Shown here piece by piece: positions 53,725-62,179 of a DNA stretch of 64,000 nucleotides; position 1 is the first letter of the stretch, and every line of letters starts with the position of its first letter. A model generated the notes under the pieces. The model worked only from the letters and a program-made list of their open reading frames with translations. It had not been told where the DNA came from and did no database searches. Made by a program: the position numbers and the translations under genes. Source of the DNA: Bog-1198 sp963727045 (lineage in GTDB: Bacteria > Pseudomonadota > Gammaproteobacteria > Steroidobacterales > Steroidobacteraceae); contig CAVSES010000002.1 in the NCBI GenBank assembly GCA_963727045.1, forward strand, positions 186,001 to 250,000, in the 5' to 3' direction.

Positions 53725-55662
53725 ATGATCGTGCGCGGCGTCGAGCGCCCCTCTCAAACGCCGCGGCGCGGCCTTGCGGCGTTGACGATCGGCGCGGCCG
53801 GGATCGTCTTCGGCGACATCGGCACCTCACCGCTTTACGCCCTGGATCAGGTGTTCTTCGGCCACGGTGGCGTGCCGCCCGAGCCCGGCGACGTGCTGGG
53901 CGGTATCTCGCTCGTCATCTGGACCCTCACCGTCATTGTGGCGATCAAATATGCCATTCTCGTCCTGAGGGCGGACAACGACGGCGAAGGCGGCGTCTTT
54001 GCGCTCTACGGTTTGCTTCACGAATACAAGAAGCGGGGTATTCAGCTCTATTTGTGGCTGCTGGTGCTGGGAGCAGGTTTGCTGTTCGGCGCGGGCATCA
54101 TCACGCCCGCCATCAGCGTGCTCTCGGCGGTGGAGGGGCTGGGCGTGGCAGCCCCCTCGCTGGGACGCCTGGTCATTCCAGTTACCGTCGCGCTCCTCAC
54201 CGTGCTGTTCGCGGTTCAGACCAAGGGAACGACCGGGATTGGACGGATATTCGGACCGATCCTCATCGTCTGGTTCGCGGTGATCGCGGTCCTCGGCGCC
54301 GCGCAGATCGAATCCCATCCGCAAATCCTGACGGCCTTCAATCCCCTGTTGGGCCTTGAATTCCTGCACCGCACCGGATTCCACCGCGCCTTTGTGGTGC
54401 TGGCCGCATTGATGCTGGTGGTGACGGGTGGGGAGGCGATGTACGCGGATCTGGGGCACTTCGGTGCGAAACCGATCCGCACCGGCTGGTTCGCGATTGT
54501 TTACCCGGCGCTGCTGCTCAATTATCTGGGACAGGGCGCGTACCTCTTGAGCGGCGCGCCCATTGCCGGCGGCAAGCTCTTCTACAGTCTGGTGCCCCAG
54601 GCACTGCTGTACCCCATGATACTGCTGGCCACCATCGCCACGATCATAGCCTCACAGGCGTTGATTTCCGCCGCCTTCACCCTGGCCTCGCAGGCCACGG
54701 CGCTCGGACTCTTTCCCCGTCTCAAGATCGTGCACACGCATCATGCGCATGCCGGCCAGATCTACATTCCGTTCATCAACTGGACGCTGTATGCCGCCTG
54801 CATCGTGCTCGTGATGGCGTTCGGCTCGAGTGCGGCGCTCGCTTCGGCCTACGGGCTTGCCGTTTCCGGCGTGATGGCGATCACGTCGCTCGCGATGATT
54901 CCCGTCGCGCGGCTGTGCTGGCATTGGGGAAAACTGGCGACCGGTCTCGTATGGGGACCCCTGACCGCCATCAACGTGGGTTTCGTCCTGGGGAGTTCGA
55001 TCAAGTTTTTCGAAGGCGCCTTCGTGCCCCTGTGCGTCGGCGCCCTTCTGTTTCTCATGATGGCAACATGGAGATGGGGCCGCAAGGCCACGTTTGCCGC
55101 CTATTCCGCCAAACAGACGATGAGCATGGCGGAGCTGGTGCGCCTCCGGCGCGACTCCACGCATTTCATGGAGCGCACCGCCGTTCTGATGGCGCCGAAA
55201 CCTCTGCGACACGAAACCGATCGCACTCCGGCGCTGCTCCAACTGCTGTGGGACCGTTACGGAATCCTTCCGCGCAACCTCATCTTCGTCGAGGTCATCC
55301 ATCGCAAGGTTCCCCACATCCACGAGAACCGGTTTGCGGTGGTGGTTTTCGACCGGGATCCGAAAGGCAGCATCATCAGCGTTGAACTGAGTTTCGGCTT
55401 CATGGAGGAACCGAACGTGGAACAGGCTCTCGAAGGCATGGCGCGCCACCGGGAGATCGACCTGCCCACCGACCGCCGGCAGTGGATCGTGCACGTATCA
55501 AACGAGAACCTGTTGCCGTCGGCCGGAATGGGTTTCTTCGGGCGGATCCGCTTCCGGGTCTTCATGTTCCTGCGTCTCGTATCGAGACCGGCATATTATT
55601 ACTACGGACTGGGCGACGAGGTGCAGCTCTCGGCCGAGATCGTGCCCGTCCGCGTGCGGTAA
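53725..55662 (+). CDS. kup: KUP-family potassium uptake transporter
   Basis: Integral membrane K+/H+ symporter of 645 aa. The first helix reads GAAGIVFGDIGTSPLYALDQVFFG, the KUP signature GDIGTSPLY. It is followed by the NDGEGGVFALYGLL motif and about 12 membrane segments to about 430. The hydrophilic C-terminal domain (about 450-645) ends SRPAYYYYGLGDEVQLSAEIVPVRV. Length is normal (about 620-650). Kup works at low pH or osmotic stress, and it joins the Mg2+ genes as an ion-homeostasis part of the island. Confidence 0.96.
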   Translation: MIVRGVERPSQTPRRGLAALTIGAAGIVFGDIGTSPLYALDQVFFGHGGVPPEPGDVLGGISLVIWTLTVIVAIKYAILVLRADNDGEGGVFALYGLLHEYKKRGIQLYLWLLVLGAGLLFGAGIITPAISVLSAVEGLGVAAPSLGRLVIPVTVALLTVLFAVQTKGTTGIGRIFGPILIVWFAVIAVLGAAQIESHPQILTAFNPLLGLEFLHRTGFHRAFVVLAALMLVVTGGEAMYADLGHFGAKPIRTGWFAIVYPALLLNYLGQGAYLLSGAPIAGGKLFYSLVPQALLYPMILLATIATIIASQALISAAFTLASQATALGLFPRLKIVHTHHAHAGQIYIPFINWTLYAACIVLVMAFGSSAALASAYGLAVSGVMAITSLAMIPVARLCWHWGKLATGLVWGPLTAINVGFVLGSSIKFFEGAFVPLCVGALLFLMMATWRWGRKATFAAYSAKQTMSMAELVRLRRDSTHFMERTAVLMAPKPLRHETDRTPALLQLLWDRYGILPRNLIFVEVIHRKVPHIHENRFAVVVFDRDPKGSIISVELSFGFMEEPNVEQALEGMARHREIDLPTDRRQWIVHVSNENLLPSAGMGFFGRIRFRVFMFLRLVSRPAYYYYGLGDEVQLSAEIVPVRVR

Positions 55663-55719
55663 TCGGCGCTCGGAAAGTCATGGGTGTATGATGTCAGGAT
55701 CGAAGCGAACGGGTGAAAA

Positions 55720-56100
55720 ATGACGGCCAAGCAATCGCGGATCAGTCAAACCTTTCTTGCAAAGCAGCGTCATCGGCTCCTGGAACTTCGCAGACAGATT
55801 CTGGACGTCAGGCGGCGGCAGGAGACCGAGCAGGCCGGCGCGAACGCCGAAGCCAGCGGCCAAGCTCGCGAATTTGAAGACGACGCACAGAAACTCACGC
55901 TCCTTGAGCTCGAGGGCAATCTCACCGCTGCCGACGATGAGCGCTTGGGCAACATCGAGCGCGCGTTGAAAAAGATCGATGAAGGCAGCTACGGTTTGTC
56001 GGACGGCAGCGGAGCGCCCATACCCATCGAGCGGCTCGAGGCGTCGCCGGAGGCGTTGTATACGCTCGAGGAGCAGGCGTCCCGCGACACGCGACGCTGA
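55720..56100 (+). CDS. TraR/DksA-like protein without zinc-finger cysteines
   Basis: Protein of 126 aa resembling DksA. A coiled-coil part (about 5-95) carries EFEDDAQKLTLLELEGNLTAADDERLGNIERALKKIDEGSYGL. The tip normally bears an acidic DxxDxA motif, here DDAQ-like. The globular end SDGSGAPIPIERLEASPEALYTLEEQ aligns with the DksA zinc finger (YGxCxxCGxxI...ARPxAxxCxxC), but all four Cys are replaced. The protein contains no Cys at all. Cys-poor DksA homologues can still bind RNA polymerase, for example when zinc is scarce. The regulatory role is an inference. Confidence 0.85.
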   Translation: MTAKQSRISQTFLAKQRHRLLELRRQILDVRRRQETEQAGANAEASGQAREFEDDAQKLTLLELEGNLTAADDERLGNIERALKKIDEGSYGLSDGSGAPIPIERLEASPEALYTLEEQASRDTRR

Positions 56101-56104
56101 AGGG

Positions 56105-57232
56105 TCATCGGGCGGCGCTCAACCGGCCGGGATCGGCCAGCAGCTGCGCAAAGGACTGCATGAATCGGGCTGCATCGGCGCCGGCCACGACCCGGTGATC
56201 GCATCCGAGGGTGAACACCGTTCTTTCGCCGTCGGCCGCCCCCACGCATAGGATGGCTGCCGCACCGCGCGGCAGGATCGCATCGAAACTGTGCACCACG
56301 GGAAACGTTCCCAAATTCGACAGGTAGAACGTGGCGCCATTGCAGTCTTCCAGCCTGAGGCGGCGGTTGTTCACCCGATCCTTCAGGCCGCGCCAATCGG
56401 CCGAAAGCTCTGCAAGAGGCCGGTCTGCAACGTCGCGAAGCACAGCCGCGACCAACCCATCCGGGGTGTCGACCGCAATGCCGACGTTCACCTGCTGCCT
56501 CGGAGCCAATCCTTCCGGCGTATAGAGGGAATTGAACAAGGGGTTCCCTTTGACGGCGAGCGCGGCGGCACGGGCCAGCAAGAGCGTGAACGATGCATTC
56601 AACGCCTTGGCGGCCTGCACGAGCGGTGCCGCGGGCAGTTGCGCCACGATCCGGAACGTCGGCGTCTCCAGGCTCTTGATCATATTGCGTGCGACCAATT
56701 CCCGCACATGCGATGGCCACGCCGCACGCTGCTGCCCCCCGGTCCGGGGGCCCGGAGAATTAACCTGCCGCGCAGCATCGAGCACCGAGTCCGCATGCAC
56801 ATCTGCCGGTCCCGACGCGATCGTGGACATATCCACGCCCAATTGCCGGGCGAGCCTGCGGGCGTAGGGCGAGGCACGCACAGCAGCGGATGTTGCAGGG
56901 GGTGGGAGATGCGGCGCGACGGTCGGTGCCTCAACCGCCGGCATTGCACGCGCCGCTGCCGGTGCAGCCGGCGGTGCGTTGGACTCGGCGGCGGCGCTGT
57001 CGGCGATGTAGCCGATCACCTCTCCCACCGGGATGTCGGTATTCTCCGGGGCGAGGGGACCTGCGAGATAACCGTCATGAAAGGCCTCGACCTCCATCAC
57101 CGCCTTGTCCGTTTCCAATTCGGCGACCGTGTCGCCTCTCTTGATGGGATCGCCGATCTTCTTGGTCCACTTCACCAATCGTCCGTTGCTCATGGTGTCG
57201 GACAGTGCCGGCATTGTAATCGGCTGGCCCAC
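56105..57232 (-). CDS. Dihydrolipoamide acyltransferase (E2) of a 2-oxoacid dehydrogenase
   Basis: E2 component of 375 aa. The lipoyl domain (1-75) has the lipoylation Lys in ELETDKAVMEVEAF. An Ala/Pro linker, a peripheral-subunit-binding domain (ASPYARRLARQLGVDMSTI, about 120-140) and the catalytic domain (about 160-375) follow. The active-site segment reads CDHRVVAGADAARFMQSF; most E2 enzymes have HRVxDG, so the Asp is Ala here. The GTG start at 57232 touches the E1beta stop with no gap, showing translational coupling. The trimer-forming core otherwise looks complete. An E3 (dihydrolipoamide dehydrogenase) gene is not in the window. Confidence 0.9.
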   Translation of the reverse strand: MGQPITMPALSDTMSNGRLVKWTKKIGDPIKRGDTVAELETDKAVMEVEAFHDGYLAGPLAPENTDIPVGEVIGYIADSAAAESNAPPAAPAAARAMPAVEAPTVAPHLPPPATSAAVRASPYARRLARQLGVDMSTIASGPADVHADSVLDAARQVNSPGPRTGGQQRAAWPSHVRELVARNMIKSLETPTFRIVAQLPAAPLVQAAKALNASFTLLLARAAALAVKGNPLFNSLYTPEGLAPRQQVNVGIAVDTPDGLVAAVLRDVADRPLAELSADWRGLKDRVNNRRLRLEDCNGATFYLSNLGTFPVVHSFDAILPRGAAAILCVGAADGERTVFTLGCDHRVVAGADAARFMQSFAQLLADPGRLSAAR

Positions 57233-58234
57233 CTACGCGACTCGGGAATCTTTGTCGGGGCGGCACAAGTCGCGGGCGGCCGCGACTATGTCCGGCACCT
57301 GAGGAATCGTGGCCGCCTCGAGCTTGCCGTTGAATGGCGTGGGAATGTCGAGCCCGGCCAGCCGCTTGACCGGCGCATCGAGCGAATAGAAGCAGCGTTC
57401 CCCGAGCGTCGATGCGATCTCCGCCCCCGCGCCGGCAAACCGGCAATCCTCTTCAACCACGAGCAGCCGATGGGTCTTTTCCAGTGACATTGCGCACGTA
57501 TCCCAATCGATGGGCTTGAGGCTGCGCAGGTCGACGACTTCCGCGTCGATACCCTCCTTGGCGAGCTCGACGGCGGCATCCTGGCAGAGCAGCGCGTGCC
57601 GCGAATAGCTCACGATCGTGAGGTCTTTGCCGTCGCGCCGCACGATGGCCCGGTGCATCGGTGGCGCATCGGCGGACAGATCGACGGGGCCCTTGGTGAA
57701 ATAGAGCAGCTCATGCTCCAAAAGGATGATGGGCTCGTCGCTCGCGATCGCCTGTCGCAACTGCCAATAGGCGTCCTGCGGCGCCGCGGGCACCGCGATA
57801 CGCAGCCCCGGCACGTTCATCACGGTGTGCTCCAGGCGCTGCGCGTGCTGCGCCCCGAGCTGCCGGGCGACGCCGCCGGGAACCCGCACAACGAGCGGCA
57901 TTTTGAATTGGCCGCCCGACATGAAGGGAATCTTGGCGGCCGCGTTGATGATGGAATCCAGCGCGAGCAGCATGAAGTTGATGGTCATGATTTCCACCAC
58001 CGGACGCATTCCCAGGAGCGCCGCGCCGACGCCGAGACCGGTGAAGCTGTTCTCGGAAATCGGCGTATCGCGTACCCGCCATTCGCCATACTTGGCGTGC
58101 AGCCCTTCCGTGACGCGGTAGCTGCCGCCATAGAGCCCGACGTCTTCGCCCAAGGTGAAGACCGACTCATCCGCCGCCATTTCGATATCCATGGCCCGAT
58201 TCAGCGCCTGCCAATAGAGCAATTCTTGCGGCAC
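57233..58234 (-). CDS. pdhB: Pyruvate (2-oxoacid) dehydrogenase E1 component, beta subunit
   Basis: E1beta subunit of 333 aa. It starts VPQELLYWQALNRAMDIEMAADESVFTLGEDVGLYGGSYRVTEGL, then SENSFTGLGVGAALLGMRPVVEIMTINF. The C-terminal half carries VVDLRSLKPIDWDT and LVVEEDCRFAGAGAEIAS, all standard for E1beta (transketolase-like pyrimidine-binding domain plus C-terminal domain). The GTG at 58234 sits behind a perfect AGGAGG site (58237-58242) that overlaps the E1alpha stop. This decides the start over an upstream in-frame one. Operon order is alpha, beta, E2. Confidence 0.95.
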   Translation of the reverse strand: MPQELLYWQALNRAMDIEMAADESVFTLGEDVGLYGGSYRVTEGLHAKYGEWRVRDTPISENSFTGLGVGAALLGMRPVVEIMTINFMLLALDSIINAAAKIPFMSGGQFKMPLVVRVPGGVARQLGAQHAQRLEHTVMNVPGLRIAVPAAPQDAYWQLRQAIASDEPIILLEHELLYFTKGPVDLSADAPPMHRAIVRRDGKDLTIVSYSRHALLCQDAAVELAKEGIDAEVVDLRSLKPIDWDTCAMSLEKTHRLLVVEEDCRFAGAGAEIASTLGERCFYSLDAPVKRLAGLDIPTPFNGKLEAATIPQVPDIVAAARDLCRPDKDSRVA

Positions 58235-58235
58235 G

Positions 58236-58243
58236 CCGCCTCC
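58236..58243 (-). promoter_or_regulatory. Shine-Dalgarno site that sets the E1beta start
   Basis: On the minus strand the sequence TAGGAGGCGGCGTG contains the E1alpha stop TAG, an AGGAGG ribosome site and the GTG of E1beta 5 bp later. Stop and ribosome site are fused, so E1beta translation is probably coupled to that of E1alpha. Confidence 0.7.
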
Positions 58244-59295
58244 TAAATCAGCACTTCGTGGCGCCGGTTGCAGTTCAGGTGCGCCCATGCAGCATCCATC
58301 GTCGGCTGCGGACTCTGCAGGGCGAACCGCACAGCGTCCTCGACGATGGCATTGGCCTCTGCCTTGAGCTCCTCGACCTCGGCTTCGGCCAGATGGCCCG
58401 CCTCCAGCATGTGCGCCGCCAGGCGGCCGATGTTGTCAGGACCCGCCGCCGCGAGCTCGGCCTGGGTCGGATACTGAAATTCGATGTCGCGGACGGCAGC
58501 CGCGATCGGATCCCAGGCTTGATGGGCCTTGACTTCGACGGCGGGGCGGTAGGTTCCGGGGTCGGCCATGGAATGGCCGCGATACCGGTAAGTCTCGCAC
58601 TCGATGAACTGCGGGCCCTCGCCGCGGTGGATTCGGTCGAGGGCCCGGCGGCTCGCCTCATGGACCTTGACCACATCCATGCCGTCGATCTTATCGGCTG
58701 GAATATTGTAGGCAGCCGCCCGTTTGTAGACTTCGACCACCGCGGAGTGGCGGTGAATCTCGGTGCCTATGGCGTAGTGGTTGTTCTCGCACACGAACAA
58801 CAGCGGCAGGCGCCACAGGGACGCCATGTTGAGCGACTCATGAAACGTGCCCTGGTTGACCGCGCCATCGCCGAAGAAGCAGATCACGGCATCGGACCGT
58901 CTGCGCATCGCCACCGCGTAGGCGATCCCGAGAGCGATCGGGCAACCCTGTCCGACGATGGCATACCCCCCCATGAAGCGACGTTCGCTGTCGAACATGT
59001 GCATCGAGCCGCCCATGCCGCCGCTCATGCCGTCCGCGCGTCCGAACAATTCGGCCATGACGTTGCGGGCCGGGGTGCCCCGCAGAAGGGCATGCGCATG
59101 CTCACGGTATGCGCTGACGATGTAGTCGGACGGACCCGCCGCATAGATGACGCCGGCGCCCACCGCCTCCTCGCCGGGATAGAGATGCAGAAACCCGACG
59201 ATGTTTCCCTTGCCGTACTCTTCGGCGGCCCGCTCTTCGAATATCCTCGAGAGCAGCATGCCGCGCAAACACTGATGAAGCGTTTCCCGTTCCAT
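58243..59295 (-). CDS. pdhA: Pyruvate (2-oxoacid) dehydrogenase E1 component, alpha subunit
   Basis: ThDP-binding E1alpha subunit of 350 aa. The motif CFFGDGAVNQGTFHESLNMASLWRLPLLFVCENNHYAIGTE holds the GDG..N ThDP-Mg signature (about 165-195). The N-terminal part MLLSRIFEERAAEEYGKGNIVGFLHLYPGEEAVGAGV and GRADGMSGGMGGSMHMFD, and the phosphorylation-loop-like TYRYRGHSMADPGTYR, match pyruvate dehydrogenase of the alpha2beta2 type. It could also use other 2-oxoacids such as acetoin. Context with PEP synthase and PduL favours pyruvate to acetyl-CoA. Confidence 0.95.
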   Translation of the reverse strand: MERETLHQCLRGMLLSRIFEERAAEEYGKGNIVGFLHLYPGEEAVGAGVIYAAGPSDYIVSAYREHAHALLRGTPARNVMAELFGRADGMSGGMGGSMHMFDSERRFMGGYAIVGQGCPIALGIAYAVAMRRRSDAVICFFGDGAVNQGTFHESLNMASLWRLPLLFVCENNHYAIGTEIHRHSAVVEVYKRAAAYNIPADKIDGMDVVKVHEASRRALDRIHRGEGPQFIECETYRYRGHSMADPGTYRPAVEVKAHQAWDPIAAAVRDIEFQYPTQAELAAAGPDNIGRLAAHMLEAGHLAEAEVEELKAEANAIVEDAVRFALQSPQPTMDAAWAHLNCNRRHEVLI

Positions 59296-59327
59296 GGTTC
59301 ACCGCCGATGCGGCTGCGGGCGGCCTT

Positions 59328-59534
59328 TCACGGGCGCAGTGCGTTCTCGACCATCTGCCCGTTGCGGATCGAACCCGCAATGTCGAACAGTTTCCGTGCA
59401 AGCACGTCGCGCGTCATGACATCGCCCACGCGCAGCGTGCGGGGGCTCACGTCCTTCGCGACCACCGCGACCACGAATTCATCGGACTCGCGGACGGTGA
59501 TGACGGCGCGCTTGCAATCCCTTCCAACGTTCAT
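59328..59534 (-). pseudogene. CBS-domain protein remnant with its core deleted
   Basis: Open frame of 68 aa. It starts MNVGRDCKRAVITVRESDEF, a typical CBS protein N-terminus, then jumps directly to VVAVVAKDVSPRTLRVGDVMTRDV, which in intact relatives lies about 45 residues further on. The ending (LARKLFDIAGSIRNGQMVENALRP) no longer resembles a CBS domain. A strong GGAGGG ribosome site precedes the ATG, so it may still be translated. It lies 32 bp upstream of E1alpha and probably begins the same transcript. The intact relative at 63258 shows the missing layout. Confidence 0.75.
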
Positions 59535-59544
59535 GGATGACCCT

Positions 59545-59568
59545 CCTATGGCATCAGACTCCCATAGG
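59545..59568. promoter_or_regulatory. Inverted repeat upstream of the CBS remnant / PDH operon
   Basis: CCTATGG (59545-59551) and CCATAGG (59562-59568) are perfect 7-bp inverted arms with a 10-base spacer, 11 bp before the CBS-remnant start. It may be an operator or leader hairpin for the PDH operon. Confidence 0.4.
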
Positions 59569-59604
59569 CGGCTTCCTGCGAACATCCGCAGTCTCCCGGC
59601 CCCG

Positions 59605-59622
59605 CTAGGTACATTTCCGAAT
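59605..59622 (+). promoter_or_regulatory. Candidate FixJ/NarL-type site upstream of the PEP synthase gene
   Basis: CTAGGTACATTTCCGAAT is 77 bp before the PEP synthase start. It resembles CTAGGTGATTTCCCTCAC at 41861 (same CTAGGT and TTTCC blocks, one base more between them). The gap is divergent, so the site could also serve the PDH operon. Confidence 0.35.
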
Positions 59623-59698
59623 CGCTTTCGCGGCGCAAGCGCTCACGATTCACACTTCGCGCACGCGCGCTTCGAGCGTCAAGCCAAGGGGTACTGCC

Positions 59699-62179
59699 AT
59701 GCCGACAAAGCGCTATATCCGCTCATTTGGGGAGATTGGGATCGACGACGTTCCGCTCGTCGGCGGCAAGAATGCCTCGCTCGGTGAAATGTACCGCAAC
59801 TTGACCGCCGGAGGGGTCAAGGTTCCGAACGGCTTCGCAATCACGGCGGACGCATATCGATACGTTCTCGAACAAGCGAATGCGTGGCAACCCCTGCACG
59901 AGGTGCTCGAGGGACTGAAACCCGACGATATGGATGACCTGGCGCGCCGCGGCCGGCAGGCCCGCGAGATCGTGTACGGCGCGCCGCTGCCGGACGATTT
60001 GAAAGCGCAGATTCTCGACGGGTATCGGCAGCTTCGCCAGCAGTATGGCGAAGACATGAGCCTGGCCGTGCGCAGTTCCGCCACCGCGGAGGATCTGCCG
60101 ACCGCGAGCTTCGCCGGCCAGCAGGACACCTATCTCAATGTCCACGGTGAACAGAACCTGCTGGACGCCTGCAGACGCTGCTTCGCGAGCCTGTTCACCG
60201 ACCGATCCATCCACTATCGCATCGACCAGGGCTTCGATCACTTCAAGGTCTCACTTTCAATCGGCGTCATGAAGATGGTGCGCTCCGATCTCGCGGCGAG
60301 CGGCATCATGTTCTCACTCGACACCGAAACTGGCTTTCGCGACGTCGTCCTGATCAGCGCCGCCTACGGCCTTGGCGAGAACATCGTGCAGGGCGCCCTC
60401 GATCCGGACGAATTCATGGTGTTCAAGCCGACGTTCCAGTCCGGCTCCCGGGCGGTGCTGCGTCGAAGCCTGGGCAGCAAGAAGCTCAAAATGGTGTACG
60501 TCGACGACGGCACCCGCAACGCGACCCACAATGTCCCGACATCGGAGGCCGAGAGGCAGCGCTTTTGCATCACGGACGAGGACGTGCTGACGCTCGCCGG
60601 CTATGCCATTCAGATCGAGCGCCACTACAGCGACAAGGCCAACCGGGCGCAGCCCATGGACATGGAGTGGGCGAAGGACGGTCTCGATCAGCAGCTTTAC
60701 ATCGTTCAAGCCCGCCCGGAGACGGTGGCGTCGAACAAGGGCGTGGGCACTCTCGAGGAATTCACCCTGAAGGGAAGCGGCAAGACCTTGATCACGGGCC
60801 GCGCGGTCGGGACGCGCATCGGCGCCGGGCCGGTGCACGTGATTCCGAGCGCCGCGCACATCGCGGACTTCAAGCCCGGCGAAATCCTGGTCACCGACAA
60901 TACGACGCCCGATTGGGAGCCCATCATGAAGCACGCGGCGGGGATCGTCACCAACCGCGGCGGGCGCACGTGTCACGCCGCGATCGTCGCACGCGAATTT
61001 GGAATTCCCGCGGTCATCGGCTGCGAGGATGCGACGGAGAAGCTCGTGACGGGCAAAACCGTGACGGTGTCCTGCGCCGAAGGCGGTCTGGGCAGGGTGT
61101 ACGAAGGGAGCATTCCCTTCGAGATCCAGCGCACGGACCTGATGAATCTGGCGCGCCCGCGCACCAAGATCATGCTCATCATCGGCAATCCGCAGATCGC
61201 CTTCCAGAGCAGCTTCCTGCCCAACGACGGCGTGGGCCTCGCCCGGATGGAGTTCGTCATCACCGAGAACATCCAGGCGCACCCCATGGCCCTGTTGCAT
61301 CCGGAACGGATCGCCGACGAAAAGGAACGCAGCGCCGTGCTCAGCCTCGCGCGAAATTACGCCACACCGGCCGACTTCTTCGTGCAGCGCCTGTCGGAAG
61401 GCATCGCAACGATTGCGGCGGCGTTCTACCCCAAGCCCGTGATCGTACGCATGTCGGACTTCAAGACCAATGAATACGCGGGGCTGCTCGGCGGGCGTTG
61501 GTTCGAGGCACAGGAGTCGAATCCGATGCTCGGCTTTCGGGGCGCATCCCGCTACGCTCATCCGGCCTATGCCGAAGGGTTTGCTCTGGAGTGTGCCGCC
61601 ATGAAGCGGGCGCGGGAAGCGATGGGATTCACGAACATCAAGCTCATGATCCCATTCTGCCGCCGCCTCGAGGAAGGAGTGCGGGTGGTCGAGCGCATGC
61701 GCGAGCTGGGATTGGAACGCGGCAAGGGCGGTCTCGAGATCTTCGTGATGTGCGAGATCCCGAACAACGTGCTGCTCATCGATGAGTTCAGCAAGATCTT
61801 TGACGGCTTTTCGATAGGATCGAACGATTTGACGCAGCTGACTCTGGGAGTCGACCGCGACTCGGCGATCGTCGCATTCGATTTCGACGAGCGCGACCCG
61901 GGTGTCAAGAAGATGATCCGCCTGGCCGTGGAAGGCTGCCGCCGCAACCATCGACACTCCGGATTGTGCGGCCAGGCTCCGTCGGACTTTCCGGAGTTCG
62001 CGGAATTCTTGGTCCGGCTCGGCATCGATTCGATCAGCCTCAATCCGGATGTGGTGGTCAAGACGACCCGGCAGGTACTCGACATAGAACGGCAGATAGG
62101 CAAGCCGGGCGCCGCCCCGCCTCGCACGCCGCCTCCCAACGAGACGGCGGAAATTGCGGCTCGGATCGAGCAACTGTGA
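59699..62179 (+). CDS. ppsA: Phosphoenolpyruvate synthase (pyruvate, water dikinase)
   Basis: Enzyme of 826 aa that makes PEP from pyruvate and ATP. The N-terminal ATP-grasp domain has PLVGGKNASLGEMYRNL and MSLAVRSSATAEDLPTASFAGQQDTYLNV. The swivelling phosphohistidine domain carries NRGGRTCHAAIVAREFGIPAVIGC with the catalytic His. The C-terminal PEP/pyruvate barrel has GSNDLTQLTLGVDRDS and NHRHSGLCGQAPSDFPEF, holding the catalytic Cys region. The length is slightly above E. coli PpsA (792). The phosphofructokinase gene starts inside its stop, so opposing gluconeogenic and glycolytic enzymes share a transcript. Confidence 0.96.
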   Translation: MPTKRYIRSFGEIGIDDVPLVGGKNASLGEMYRNLTAGGVKVPNGFAITADAYRYVLEQANAWQPLHEVLEGLKPDDMDDLARRGRQAREIVYGAPLPDDLKAQILDGYRQLRQQYGEDMSLAVRSSATAEDLPTASFAGQQDTYLNVHGEQNLLDACRRCFASLFTDRSIHYRIDQGFDHFKVSLSIGVMKMVRSDLAASGIMFSLDTETGFRDVVLISAAYGLGENIVQGALDPDEFMVFKPTFQSGSRAVLRRSLGSKKLKMVYVDDGTRNATHNVPTSEAERQRFCITDEDVLTLAGYAIQIERHYSDKANRAQPMDMEWAKDGLDQQLYIVQARPETVASNKGVGTLEEFTLKGSGKTLITGRAVGTRIGAGPVHVIPSAAHIADFKPGEILVTDNTTPDWEPIMKHAAGIVTNRGGRTCHAAIVAREFGIPAVIGCEDATEKLVTGKTVTVSCAEGGLGRVYEGSIPFEIQRTDLMNLARPRTKIMLIIGNPQIAFQSSFLPNDGVGLARMEFVITENIQAHPMALLHPERIADEKERSAVLSLARNYATPADFFVQRLSEGIATIAAAFYPKPVIVRMSDFKTNEYAGLLGGRWFEAQESNPMLGFRGASRYAHPAYAEGFALECAAMKRAREAMGFTNIKLMIPFCRRLEEGVRVVERMRELGLERGKGGLEIFVMCEIPNNVLLIDEFSKIFDGFSIGSNDLTQLTLGVDRDSAIVAFDFDERDPGVKKMIRLAVEGCRRNHRHSGLCGQAPSDFPEFAEFLVRLGIDSISLNPDVVVKTTRQVLDIERQIGKPGAAPPRTPPPNETAEIAARIEQL

